Source: JAHFUA01 sp963733935
GTDB taxonomy: Bacteria; Acidobacteriota; Terriglobia; Terriglobales; Acidobacteriaceae
DNA length: 64,000 nt
Direction: 5' to 3'
Assembly (NCBI GenBank): GCA_963733935.1
Contig: CAVTEQ010000019.1
Location: forward strand, 69,332-133,331
Shown: piece after piece, positions 52,958 to 61,235 of the stretch
How positions within the stretch are numbered: the first letter of the stretch is position 1
Layout: each line of letters opens with the position of its first letter
The notes under the pieces: generated by a model
The model's input: only the letters and a program-made list of their open reading frames with translations
Told to the model about the DNA's origin: nothing
Database searches by the model: none
Made by a program: the position numbers and the translations under genes

Positions 52958-52989
52958 GAGAGCTACTCGGCACGCGCCGAGTAGCTCTC
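52958..52989. terminator. 14-bp perfect hairpin between convergent genes
   Basis: GAGAGCTACTCGGC (52958-52971) and GCCGAGTAGCTCTC (52976-52989) pair over 14 bp with a 4-nt loop. It lies between the stop codons of a plus-strand and a minus-strand gene. No T tract follows on either side, so termination would be Rho- or structure-assisted. Confidence 0.5.
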
Positions 52990-53003
52990 CAGCCGTGGGC
53001 GGC

Positions 53004-53330
53004 TCAGCGCACGTAGGGGCGATAGCCCCAAGCGCCCCGCGGATAGTATCCCCAGGTGCGAGGGTAGTAACCGTAGTTGCCGTACGGGTAAGAACCGTAA
53101 TAGCCGTAATTGCGATACGGGGAGTAGCCGTAGTTATATGGGTAGTAGCCGCTCCAGGTTCGGTTCGGGGCGTAACCCCATCCGCCGCGGTAAACCGGAT
53201 AGCCGCGATAAACCCTGTGGTTTTCCCAACCACGGTTAACGCCGCGATGTCCCCAATTCTGGGCCCAGGCGCCGCCACTGAGCCCCAGGATCAGAACCAA
53301 TGCAAACCCTAACTTCCTCCAGTAATTCAT
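53004..53330 (-). CDS. secreted Gly/Tyr-rich small protein
   Basis: A 108-aa protein from ATG 53330. A signal peptide (MNYWRKLGFALVLILGLSGGAWAQ) is followed by a low-complexity tail of repeats such as YPYNYGY, RNYGYYGSYPYGNYGYY, very rich in Tyr and Gly. Such tails form sticky or structural surface layers. No family is assigned. Confidence 0.6.
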   Translation of the reverse strand: MNYWRKLGFALVLILGLSGGAWAQNWGHRGVNRGWENHRVYRGYPVYRGGWGYAPNRTWSGYYPYNYGYSPYRNYGYYGSYPYGNYGYYPRTWGYYPRGAWGYRPYVR

Positions 53331-53610
53331 GGTCCCCACCTTCGAACCCTCGGATGCGAGCGCCCGAGAGTTACTTAGCCGTTATTAATTCTTCCTAATA
53401 TATTGAACACGGCGGGAAGGCAAAAGTTCCGGGAAATTGGCGCGGCAGAGGCCCGGGTGCTCCCGCGGTCCGGCTGGGTTGTTCCCAGGCGTAGCATGGG
53501 TTTTGCTTGTTCCAGAGTCCGGCGGGATTTGCCGGGAGTCTTGGGCTTGCGAGTCCGTCATACGGGTTGGAACATCTGTTTAGGTGAATGAGTCAACGAC
53601 AGGAGGGGCG

Positions 53611-53973
53611 ATGCACTATCACGATTCTGACGACCTGAAGCGCCTGGGCGAATTCAAGCAACTGGCGCCCAAGGAATTTTCTGCCTTCGTGGAGTTCGAT
53701 AAGACTGTGGGGCGCGACGACGGCGCCATCCCGAGGAAGTATCGCGAGCTGATCGCGATCGCCGTGGCATGCACAACTCAATGCCCGTATTGCCTCGATG
53801 TGCACACCCGCAACGCCAAGCGCGCCGGCGCCACTCGCGAAGAAGTCACCGAAGCCGCCATGCTGGCAGCCGCGCTGCGAGCCGGCGCCGCGGTCACCCA
53901 CGGTGCGCTGGCGGTGAAGTTGTTCGACCAGGCTCCAGCGCCGCAAACCGCCGGCGTCGAGGCTCGCAAGTAA
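53611..53973 (+). CDS. AhpD/carboxymuconolactone decarboxylase-like protein
   Basis: A 120-aa protein from ATG 53611 (GGAGGGG upstream). The peroxidase-type redox motif is CTTQCPYCLDVHTRNAKRAGAT, with the CxxC pair CPYC and the nearby His. The rest (EEVTEAAMLAAALRAGAAVTHGALAVKL) is the helical CMD fold. It probably acts as a thiol peroxidase or reductase partner against peroxides. Confidence 0.85.
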   Translation: MHYHDSDDLKRLGEFKQLAPKEFSAFVEFDKTVGRDDGAIPRKYRELIAIAVACTTQCPYCLDVHTRNAKRAGATREEVTEAAMLAAALRAGAAVTHGALAVKLFDQAPAPQTAGVEARK

Positions 53974-54193
53974 GGAGTTGGTTAAGAGCAAAGGCGCGCG
54001 CTGGGCGCGGGTTTCGGCCGGGAGGCCGGGACTGGCACGGCCTCAATGAACGGTGTTGGGATGAAGGGGAGCGTCGCGACCCTCGCACGCGCTGGCCGCA
54101 CCGCTCCCTCGTACTGCTCAGCGTGACATCGGAAGAAGATCCTTCGCACGCGCCTGCAACTCGCCCGGCATGACGGTCGTAAACAGCGCCGCG

Positions 54194-54811
54194 CTAGCGA
54201 TCGAATTCCCTCCGAAAATGCTGCGGAACGAATTCCGAACCACCGAGGTCCGCGTCGCTGACGCCGAAGACGAAGAACTGATTGGGGCCGCTCTCGTCCT
54301 GCACGAAGTCATTGTCGTTGGCGACCCAGAGCGTATGGATCTTGCTGCCGTTGTATTCCAAGTCCGGACCAAACGCGAGCCCTTCGATTTTGGCCGGAAT
54401 CTTGTCGGCGGTGATGCCATTGGCGGTCAACACTTTGACGATGTCTAGAAACAGAGCTTTGCTGACGGCGTTGGCCGCCGCATTGGTGCCGTCCATGCCG
54501 CGCACGTCGTGGGCGGTTTCCAGGTCGATCTTGAAAATCTGCTTTGTCTTGGCGCTATTGCCATTGCCCAGGCCGTTGCCGTCGCGTTCGTCCACTAGGA
54601 ATTCATGCTCATTCAGCGCCAGGATCTCGCTCACGCGGTTGGCGGGAGCGCCGTTTTCCAGCGTGTAGTGCAGGCCGGAGAGGTCGGCGTAGGAACCGGC
54701 TCGCGAGCTGGTGAGCGTGCCGTTGGCGAGCAGGACGATTTGAGCGTTCGCCTGCCAGGCAGCAAGCAGGAGCGAGGCTAGAGCGAAGAAGATGATGCGC
54801 GCGTTTTTCAC
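54194..54811 (-). CDS. phytase-like esterase, internally deleted
   Basis: A 205-aa exported protein (signal MKNARIIFFALASLLLAAWQANA). GTLTSSRAGSYADLSGLHYTLENGAPAN is the normal beginning of an 'esterase-like activity of phytase' protein, and ILALNEHEFLVDERDGNGLGNGNSAKTKQIFKIDL is normally found some 200 residues later. Here they are joined at ...PANRVSEIL..., so the central half of the propeller is missing. The C-terminal WVANDNDFVQDESGPNQFFVFGV is intact. It is unlikely to fold as a full propeller. Confidence 0.7.
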   Translation of the reverse strand: MKNARIIFFALASLLLAAWQANAQIVLLANGTLTSSRAGSYADLSGLHYTLENGAPANRVSEILALNEHEFLVDERDGNGLGNGNSAKTKQIFKIDLETAHDVRGMDGTNAAANAVSKALFLDIVKVLTANGITADKIPAKIEGLAFGPDLEYNGSKIHTLWVANDNDFVQDESGPNQFFVFGVSDADLGGSEFVPQHFRREFDR

Positions 54812-55012
54812 GACCAGTGGTTCTCCTTTCAGAAAGCGCGCAGCAGGGTTTCACGGGCAGATTAATGGGAGTTGAATTTCGCGACGTTTACAAAACTTTA
54901 CGCAGGACTGATGCGCGCAGATCCAGTGCTGGCGCTGGTTTTGGCCGGGACAGGCGTTCCGGCCGGCACCGAGAAGATCCTGGAGATCTTCCGAGGGATC
55001 GATCTACTGCCC

Positions 55013-55348
55013 CTAGCCTTCCAAGACTGAGGCCAGATGAGTGATGTTCAGCAGATCCTTAACCTGGGGGTGCACCTTGATCAGCCTCAGCTCGCAGCCC
55101 GCGGATTTGGCGGACGTGTAGGTGGCTAGAACGGCGCCGAGGCCTGAGCTGTCGACGAAGTTCACGCCGCTCAAATCCGCCAGCACGCGCTTATGCTGCG
55201 CCGCCAGGCTCTTCACCTCCGACTTGAACAGGCTGGAGGTCTCTGCGGTTATGCGCCCGTGGCATACAAGAGTCGGGGTGCCGTCGCCCGATACGAGGTG
55301 CTCGATCGTCAAGGTGCGTTGTGGGGGCGGAACAGAATTGGCGGCCAC
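55013..55348 (-). CDS. STAS-domain anti-sigma factor antagonist
   Basis: A 111-aa protein. LVCHGRITAETSSLFKSEVKSLAAQHKRVLADLSGVNFVDSSGLGAVLATYTSAKSAGCELRLIKVHPQVKDLL is a SpoIIAA-like STAS domain. The phosphorylatable Ser sits in FVDSSGLG. It would release a sigma factor by binding an anti-sigma kinase. No RsbW-like kinase is adjacent, so its partner is elsewhere. Confidence 0.85.
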   Translation of the reverse strand: MAANSVPPPQRTLTIEHLVSGDGTPTLVCHGRITAETSSLFKSEVKSLAAQHKRVLADLSGVNFVDSSGLGAVLATYTSAKSAGCELRLIKVHPQVKDLLNITHLASVLEG

Positions 55349-55618
55349 GGGCCCTCCGGAGAGTTTGGAGTGAACAGTCTCCCAGCAATCCGGTGCTGGT
55401 TGAGTCCCGCATTATATCGCTGGGATTGTTACAGACTCGTGAATACGCTCGCCGTCGCCCGGGTCTGCTGGTTCGTCCGCGCTTTGAGCCTTATCACAAG
55501 CAATCGCCGGCACCGCCTCATCGTCCGCGTTCCCGCGGTTTAGTTGTGCGCTCCTTTCCATGGCCGGACTGGTACCGTTCACGGAATGCTATACGATACT
55601 CAGCAGGGTGGGCCCGAC

Positions 55619-56371
55619 ATGTTGTATCAACTCCAGAGACACGCGTTGCCAATCAAGGCGCATTTTCGAACCTGTCTTGTTCTTGCCTACGCGGTTCCCG
55701 CGCCAGTATTACGACCATTCCTTCCCGCAGGGCTGACTTTGGATACGTACGGCAACTTTGGTTTCTTGGCCATTGCCTTGGTTGAGACGCGAGATCTTCG
55801 ACCTTCCTTTGTCCCGGCTCCACTTGGGATGAGTTTTTTTCTTTCTGGATATCGGATTTTCACGCGATATCAAACAATTGCAGGGCGGACTTTGCGGGGT
55901 TTACGAATACTCAGAAGCGACACAAACCGCTTCTCAATGCAGATGTTTGGAAATCTCCTCACCCACTACCATTACGAGCGCTCCCAATTCCGAGTGCGCT
56001 CGACTGACCAGAGGTACGAAGTCGAGGTAACCACGCCGGACGGTCGAGCGGATCTTCACGTTGAGGCGGACCTGTCCACGCAAACCGTTGCCCTTCCCCC
56101 CGGATCGCCGTTTGCCGATCTCAGAGAAGCGCGTAAATTCGCGGGGCCTCTCCCGTTCACTTTCGACTATGAAAAACAGACTCACTCCATAATTCTCGTC
56201 GAGGGGGTGCGGCAGCGATGGGACCCGCGTCCGGTATCGGTCATCGTCCGCCAAAACACGTTCCTGGAACAAGATCCATTTCGCGGCGCGGGAGCAATTC
56301 TGGCGAATGCATTCTATCTTGAGGATGTGCCGTACTCATGGCGGCCAGGAATACGCGAGAGACTTCAGTGA
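55619..56371 (+). CDS. DUF2071 (YqjF-like) family protein
   Basis: A 250-aa protein; ATG 55586 or 55544 would extend it. Family marks are VPAPVLRPFLPAGLTLDTYGNFGFLAIALVETRDLRPSFVP, RGLRILRSDTNRFSMQMFGNLLTHYHY, and a late RQRWDPRPVSVIVRQNTFLEQDPF. These are the two halves of the acetoacetate-decarboxylase-like DUF2071 barrel. The last 34 bases overlap the next gene, so it is cotranscribed with two methyltransferases. Function is unknown. Confidence 0.75.
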   Translation: MLYQLQRHALPIKAHFRTCLVLAYAVPAPVLRPFLPAGLTLDTYGNFGFLAIALVETRDLRPSFVPAPLGMSFFLSGYRIFTRYQTIAGRTLRGLRILRSDTNRFSMQMFGNLLTHYHYERSQFRVRSTDQRYEVEVTTPDGRADLHVEADLSTQTVALPPGSPFADLREARKFAGPLPFTFDYEKQTHSIILVEGVRQRWDPRPVSVIVRQNTFLEQDPFRGAGAILANAFYLEDVPYSWRPGIRERLQ

Positions 56372-57132
56372 CTGTCACCCGTGGCCAATACGCCGGAGTC
56401 CTCAGCATTCTTCGATACAACTGGCACTTGTATGCAGCGAGTCTCTGCGCGCTGGTCGGCATCGCTGCGCTGCGATGGTTCCGGCTCCTGCCGCGAGCGG
56501 GGGAAGCAGTTCTGATCGGCGCGGCCACTCTTACGGCGTTCTGGACTCTGAGCTCCGTGCTTGTGTCCTATTACGTTTATGACCACAGGGGGGTAACTCG
56601 CTGGAACTGGATTCCGCGAGTACTGTCGTTTCCACCGCAGCAGTGGCTCAACATCCACGCAGGGTTGGACGAGTCGACGCTCATTCTGACGCAGTTCTTT
56701 CCGAATACCCGATATGTGGTCGTCGATATCTATGATCCTCGGGAGATGACGGAGCCTTCCATCGCACGGGCGAGGCGGCTGCACCCATCCCCCGAGCCTG
56801 CGGTGGCGGGCAAACTGGATGCACTACCGTTACCCGATCGCGACTGCGATACATTGTTTTTGCTCTTTGCCGCACACGAAATCCGTCAATCGGCTCGCCG
56901 CACGGTATTGTTCCTGGAGTCCGCGCGTGTCTTGGCTAACCCGGGACAGTTGCTTCTGGTAGAGCACATACGCGATTGGAAGAATTTCGTTGCCTTCGGG
57001 CCTGGGTTTCTGCACTTTCATTCCAGAGACGAGTGGCTTCGGCTCGCCCATGACGCGGGCCTGACGGTTGAGCGTGAAGACCGCCTCACCCCGTTTGTCC
57101 GCTGGTTCCTGATGACCAAGGCCGGTGCATGA
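56338..57132 (+). CDS. membrane-linked SAM-dependent methyltransferase
   Basis: A 264-aa protein with two hydrophobic helices near 32-47 and 57-80, then a class-I-like domain. WLNIHAGLDESTLILTQFFPNTRYVVVDIYDP is the region of motif I and acidic loop, though the first Gly-rich loop is weak. DALPLPDRDCDTLFLLFAAHEI is motif II/III, followed by LANPGQLLLVEHIRDWKN. It overlaps the DUF2071 gene by 34 bp and the next methyltransferase gene by 4 bp. Confidence 0.75.
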   Translation: MAARNTRETSVTVTRGQYAGVLSILRYNWHLYAASLCALVGIAALRWFRLLPRAGEAVLIGAATLTAFWTLSSVLVSYYVYDHRGVTRWNWIPRVLSFPPQQWLNIHAGLDESTLILTQFFPNTRYVVVDIYDPREMTEPSIARARRLHPSPEPAVAGKLDALPLPDRDCDTLFLLFAAHEIRQSARRTVLFLESARVLANPGQLLLVEHIRDWKNFVAFGPGFLHFHSRDEWLRLAHDAGLTVEREDRLTPFVRWFLMTKAGA

Positions 57133-57731
57133 AGCTGAACCTAGTGGAAAAGCTGCTCGTCAACAATCCAGCGCGGGCACTCATGCAACGTCTCTATGAG
57201 GGGCCGTTACTACGGAAGTTGGGTGGTCGGCTTGACGGTGCGCGCGTACTCGATGTGGGATGCGGTCGGGGTGTTGGAGTGCAAATACTGCTGGAGCAGT
57301 TCGGCGCGAGTCAAGTCTACGGACTCGACCTCGACCCGCAGCAAGTTCGCCGCGCGCAACAGCGATTCGCAGGCAAATCTGAGGACCGCGTTGTTCTTGC
57401 AGTCGGGAGTGTCGATAAACTTCCGTTTCCGGATGAATACTTCGATGCTGTTTTCGACTTCGGAATGCTGCATCATGTGGTGGACTGGCAAGCCGGTGTG
57501 GCCGAAATTCAGCGTGTCCTCAGGCCCTCGGGGCTCTTCTTTTTTGAAGAAGTAACCCGCGCCGCTCTGAATCGATGGATCTATCGCACTTTTCTTGATC
57601 ATCCCACTGAGAACAGATTTAGCGAAGCGGAGTTCATGGCTGAGTTGCTCGTTCATGGGATCAAGCCACTCGGCAGACTCCGTCGCATCCTGTCAAACGA
57701 TATCTTCATTGGAATCGCGAAGCGCACATAA
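57129..57731 (+). CDS. class I SAM-dependent methyltransferase
   Basis: A 200-aa enzyme overlapping its upstream neighbour (ATGA). Motif I is VLDVGCGRGVGVQILLEQFG, the acidic loop is YGLDLDPQQV, and later SVDKLPFPDEYFDAVFDFGMLHHV and VLRPSGLFFFEEV match motifs II and III of UbiE/MenG-type enzymes. With DUF2071 and the membrane methyltransferase it forms a three-gene operon, perhaps modifying a lipid or quinone (inference). Confidence 0.85.
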   Translation: MKLNLVEKLLVNNPARALMQRLYEGPLLRKLGGRLDGARVLDVGCGRGVGVQILLEQFGASQVYGLDLDPQQVRRAQQRFAGKSEDRVVLAVGSVDKLPFPDEYFDAVFDFGMLHHVVDWQAGVAEIQRVLRPSGLFFFEEVTRAALNRWIYRTFLDHPTENRFSEAEFMAELLVHGIKPLGRLRRILSNDIFIGIAKRT

Positions 57732-58039
57732 CGTCGAACCCGTTCTTCCCGTCAATGCCGGCGCGCGCGCTCGGTGCGCAGTCGGTGGCGGTGTGGCCGC
57801 ACTGGTCGCTGCCGGAGACCGGGGGGCTAATCTTCGACGGTATTGCCTTTATTAAGTTCGATGGCGGCCTAGTCGCAGGTCTTAGAACGCTGTCACCTGC
57901 ATTGGTGATGTTCGTCATAGTTTCCCGTCGCTCGGAACAGTAACGTTGCTTTGGCGCATCCGCAGCGCACTCACAGGTTTCTGTGCAGGGTGCTGCTGGG
58001 ACAAGCACTGCGCCGGCACATTTTGGGAGGGGGGAGGCC

Positions 58040-58423
58040 ATGCCCACCATTCTCTGCATAGACGATGATGTGAACTTTCTCGAACTTGAAAAGAGCATTC
58101 TCGAGGCGAACGGATACGCGGTTCGTATTGCCCCGGACGGCCCAGCCGGAATTGCACTCGCTTCCGAGCACCCTGTCGATGTAGTTGTGGTCGCTTTCAA
58201 GATGCGGGGGATGAATGGCGGCCAAGTGGCAGAAGCGCTTTTGAAACATCAACCCGACCTGCCGATCGTGATTTGTACCGGCTTCCTCGAGGCGGTGCCG
58301 GAGGGGCTAAGGTGGTTCGCTGCTGCATGTGTGGAAAAGCGTGATGGTCCCGATGTCTTGCTTTCCGCGATTCAAGAAGTGGTGGCGCACAAGAAGGCAC
58401 CGGGCCAGGCTGTTGCCGCCTAA
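58040..58423 (+). CDS. receiver-domain protein lacking the phosphoacceptor Asp
   Basis: A 127-aa stand-alone CheY-like protein with GGGAGGC before ATG 58040. The acidic cluster DDD (8-10) and the fold are normal, but the usual LDxxMPG reads VAFKMRGMNGG, so the phosphorylated Asp is Ala52 and the Pro is Arg56. The Lys in VEKRDGP near 99 remains. It cannot be phosphorylated in the normal way and may work as a pseudo-receiver. The 308-bp gap before it (57732-58039) has no recognised feature. Confidence 0.8.
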   Translation: MPTILCIDDDVNFLELEKSILEANGYAVRIAPDGPAGIALASEHPVDVVVVAFKMRGMNGGQVAEALLKHQPDLPIVICTGFLEAVPEGLRWFAAACVEKRDGPDVLLSAIQEVVAHKKAPGQAVAA

Positions 58424-58508
58424 CGCCTCGCCAGTTTCGGACGAAAGTTACGTGAATGCCTGTTCACTACGACTACCGAGTTGCTGGCGTAGGTACAATC
58501 AGGACGAA

Positions 58509-59579
58509 ATGAGGAAGACCACGATTTTCGCCCTTCCCGTGATGCTGCTGGTAGCCGTCTTTTCGCCCGCACAGAATATCGCCGAGAAACTGCTCTCGGA
58601 TGTCGATAACGCATATAACCCGATTCCGAGTCCGGACGGGAAGCTTATTGCATATGTACGGGTGGGATGGGGGCGAGCCCGAGGAAGCGGTGGATTCGGT
58701 CGTTCCAACCTGCGATCCGAGGTCGCAGTGATGACGACCTCGGGCGACTTGCTCTCGCGAACTCCATTAGCAAATGCGTTCCTGTTCGGCTGGACGCCTG
58801 ATGGAAACGACCTCATTTGTTATCGCGATTGGCACTTTCTGCTGGTCGGGGCTTATGGCGGCGTTTCACGACAAGCCGATGAGACAGGCGGCGACGGTGG
58901 ATTCAGCCGTTCAGAAAGGGTTGCCTACCTCTCCAAGGCGGACACGTTCGTGTGGGTTGAGCATCAGCGTTCTCCCCGCACAATACTCCTGACCCAGAGC
59001 GGCCCTGTTGCCGAAAACTCGATGATGACGGGCAGTATCGTCGCCCCTTCTCCCGACGAGCGATTCATCGCCGTTGCCGGGAATGGTATGGACTTGTTGA
59101 TTTATGACACCGCTGAAAAGAGGTGGGCGAATTTGGGCAAGGCCAACATTCACCCGAACACCGACTGGGATTACATCAAGCCAAGCTGGAACCCTTGGTT
59201 CGCGGACAGTGCGCGGCTGGCATTCTTTTCCGGGTCGTCCCTCGTTATAGCGTCACCGGATGGGCGGCACCGAACCGTGCTCCATGTGAGCAGCCCGGCT
59301 GGCCTCGCCGTGCCGTCACCTGACGGCAAACGGGTTGCGTATGTCACATTCACCCCGCGTCCGATGAAGGTTCGGCCTGATTTGAAATTCTGGGGCAGTA
59401 CGATAATTTGGACGGTTCCCTTAGACGGCAAGGCAAAGCCACGACAGGTCACGTCCCGGAATGAGGACACAACTTCCGACCTGAACTGGGCTGGCAATGA
59501 CAGGCTCGTATTCGACCGAATCTCCGACATGCCCTTTTATTCGCACGCGAGGCTTTGGATGGCGAGTGTCCCGAGGTAA
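58509..59579 (+). CDS. TolB-like beta-propeller secreted protein
   Basis: A 356-aa exported protein (signal MRKTTIFALPVMLLVAVFSPAQ). WD40-like PD40 repeats are visible as NPIPSPDGKLIAYVRVG, FGWTPDGNDLICY, APSPDERFIAVAG, AFFSGSSLVIASPDGRHR and AVPSPDGKRVAYVTF. Each ends a strand with S/TPDG/E. It resembles the TolB propeller without its N-terminal domain. Likely periplasmic; binding partner unknown. Confidence 0.75.
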   Translation: MRKTTIFALPVMLLVAVFSPAQNIAEKLLSDVDNAYNPIPSPDGKLIAYVRVGWGRARGSGGFGRSNLRSEVAVMTTSGDLLSRTPLANAFLFGWTPDGNDLICYRDWHFLLVGAYGGVSRQADETGGDGGFSRSERVAYLSKADTFVWVEHQRSPRTILLTQSGPVAENSMMTGSIVAPSPDERFIAVAGNGMDLLIYDTAEKRWANLGKANIHPNTDWDYIKPSWNPWFADSARLAFFSGSSLVIASPDGRHRTVLHVSSPAGLAVPSPDGKRVAYVTFTPRPMKVRPDLKFWGSTIIWTVPLDGKAKPRQVTSRNEDTTSDLNWAGNDRLVFDRISDMPFYSHARLWMASVPR

Positions 59580-59596
59580 TTGGCGATAAATCGCTT

Positions 59597-59800
59597 TTAC
59601 GGCACGAAACGACTCATCTCCTTTGGGTCGTCTCTCGTTCCCTTCTGCATCGCCCCATCCAGCCGCCGTATGCGTTCCTCTTCCGTTAGCTTGCGAGACC
59701 GCAGTACCGAAATTACGGAAAGCACCGCTGCGAGCACGCCAAACCCAGCAGCAAACACCCAGCCGGACGAAACTACGTATAACGCGCCCACACAACACAT
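59597..59800 (-). CDS. possible small membrane protein
   Basis: A 67-aa ORF from ATG 59800. One hydrophobic helix (about 10-33) is followed by a charged tail RSRKLTEEERIRRLDGAMQKGTRDDPKEM. The tail looks protein-like. The frame extends upstream into the DUF3455 gene's end, and no Shine-Dalgarno is clear, so start and reality are uncertain. Confidence 0.4.
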   Translation of the reverse strand: MCCVGALYVVSSGWVFAAGFGVLAAVLSVISVLRSRKLTEEERIRRLDGAMQKGTRDDPKEMSRFVP

Positions 59801-59936
59801 TGTACGGTCGATGTGGTGTTCGTGATGGGGATTGTTGTCGTGAAATTGGGTTACCACTAACCATTCGGCCCCAGTCGCCTCGTCCGTCTCGCGAATAGGG
59901 CCCCCGTCAATGAGGAGCGATGACGATCTGCACTTT

Positions 59937-60470
59937 TCAGTGTTCGATCTGATTGCCGTAGAAGTAGTAATCCGCGGTGTAGGCCACGCGGGTTTCTTCT
60001 CCGGCATGGGAGGCGTCGCATCCACCGGCGGGCGCCTTTCCGCCCTTGGTGTTGAGCCGCTGGATGTGGGTGACGTGGTTCATCAAGCCGGTGCCGGAGT
60101 GATCGACGGCAGTCAGCAGCAGCCACGGGATCGCGTCTTTGTCGGGAGAGTCGAGGCGCGCCGCCACTTTGCCCGTGACCGCGCTGGTGTCCTTCAATTC
60201 CCAGGTCGGGCCCGCGAAGTGACGGCCGATGGCCCGGCCGCTTTCGTCGGAGAGTTCAGCGGCAGGCGCTTTCAGCGTCCAGGAGTACTGGCTGCCGTCC
60301 TGCTTGCAGGTATAAATCTGGTCGCCCTGGCCGCGGGCGTACAGAATCAGCTTCGCCCCGTCGGGCGCGCGGAGCTCGGGTGGGACATTGCCGGGCGCGG
60401 TGCTCTGGCCGGCAACGGCGTTGGGCAACATAGCCAGCAGTAAAACACAGAGCGTCCTTTTAGCCGTCAT
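59937..60470 (-). CDS. DUF3455 exported protein
   Basis: A 177-aa protein with a signal peptide (MTAKRTLCVLLLAMLPNAVAG). ILYARGQGDQIYTCKQDGSQYSWTLKAPAAELSDESGRAIGRHFAGPTWELKDTSAVTGK and HIQRLNTKGGKAP.GGCDASHAGEETRVAYTADYYFY match DUF3455, which includes fungal and bacterial secreted proteins of unknown function. It is 9 bp downstream of the FmdB-like gene on the same strand. Confidence 0.85.
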   Translation of the reverse strand: MTAKRTLCVLLLAMLPNAVAGQSTAPGNVPPELRAPDGAKLILYARGQGDQIYTCKQDGSQYSWTLKAPAAELSDESGRAIGRHFAGPTWELKDTSAVTGKVAARLDSPDKDAIPWLLLTAVDHSGTGLMNHVTHIQRLNTKGGKAPAGGCDASHAGEETRVAYTADYYFYGNQIEH

Positions 60471-60479
60471 GGTTTCTTC

Positions 60480-60719
60480 CTAATCGTCGTCGAAGCCGCA
60501 GGCGCCGCCGCCCATGCCGCACTGGCCACAGCCCGGCGCCGGTCCGGAAGCCAACTCCGCGCTGCCGCCATTGCCGTGGCCGGTGGCGGCGGCGAAGACG
60601 GACAACTGCTGCTCGAGCCGGGTGCTGTCGCATTTAGGACAGTGGGGCTTCTCCGAGCCGCGAACCAGGAATTCAAAACGCTTTCCGCAACCTCGGCAAA
60701 GATACTCAAAAATCGGCAT
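60480..60719 (-). CDS. FmdB-family zinc-ribbon protein
   Basis: A 79-aa protein. MPIFEYLCRGCGKRFEFLVRGSEKPHCPKCDSTRLEQQLSVF has the paired CxxC motifs (C8/C11 and C27/C30) of the FmdB/putative regulatory zinc-ribbon family, followed by a Gly-rich tail with three more Cys. It may regulate or assist assembly of a metal protein. It is read with the DUF3455 gene. Confidence 0.85.
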   Translation of the reverse strand: MPIFEYLCRGCGKRFEFLVRGSEKPHCPKCDSTRLEQQLSVFAAATGHGNGGSAELASGPAPGCGQCGMGGGACGFDDD

Positions 60720-60860
60720 GACCCTTCATCTCCCGTTCGCGGAACTCGTGTTCCCGATTCCGCGACCAAGAGGATTATAGACGGCCCCGAGCCTGGATGA
60801 ACCACCGACCGCAGCCGAAATTGCGGCAACAGAGGACCACTTTATCCCTCGGAAGCATGT

Positions 60861-61085
60861 TTGAAGCCTCCGGGTTTTGATTCAGACTTGATTGTGCGAG
60901 CCGAGGTTTCCGTGCTGTACCGCGTATGGGCAGGTTTAATTGACTATCAGGTCGCGGTAGGTCGCGGGGAGGTCGCCCTGGAGGGACCCCCAGCATTAGT
61001 TCGGGCCTTCCCTCGGTGGTTCATGTGGAGTCCGTTGGTGGACATCGCACGGGCGTGCCCGGAGCGTCGGAGAGCCAGCGCTTGA
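60861..61085 (+). pseudogene. C-terminal fragment of a HxlR-type regulator gene
   Basis: About 74 codons read GFDSDLIVRAEVSVLYRVWAGLIDYQVAVGRGEVALEGPPALVRAFPRWFMWSPLV. The VxxD.R.LT.VW-like start and the very conserved GP.ALVRAFPRW match the SCP2-like C-terminal domain of a subset of HxlR-type regulators. The helix-turn-helix half is missing and no start is family-like. The remainder of the gap 60720-61235 has no gene. Confidence 0.55.
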
Positions 61086-61235
61086 GATGGGCCGGCAAAA
61101 CATCCACCGTGGAGAACCGGATGTCCCTGGTCCGATTTTAGAACTTGCCCAGGCCCAAACGCATTCTTTAAGATTTCCGCCAACAAAGCCGCTGATTTCC
61201 GCGCCAAGGCGCGCCGGCGACATGTGGGGTGCAAC

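Noticed and set aside
54872..55030. 52-codon plus-strand ORF (RADPVLALVLAGTGVPAGTEK)
   Set aside because: It looks somewhat protein-like but has only a TTG or an internal ATG start, no ribosome site, and overlaps the STAS gene's end.
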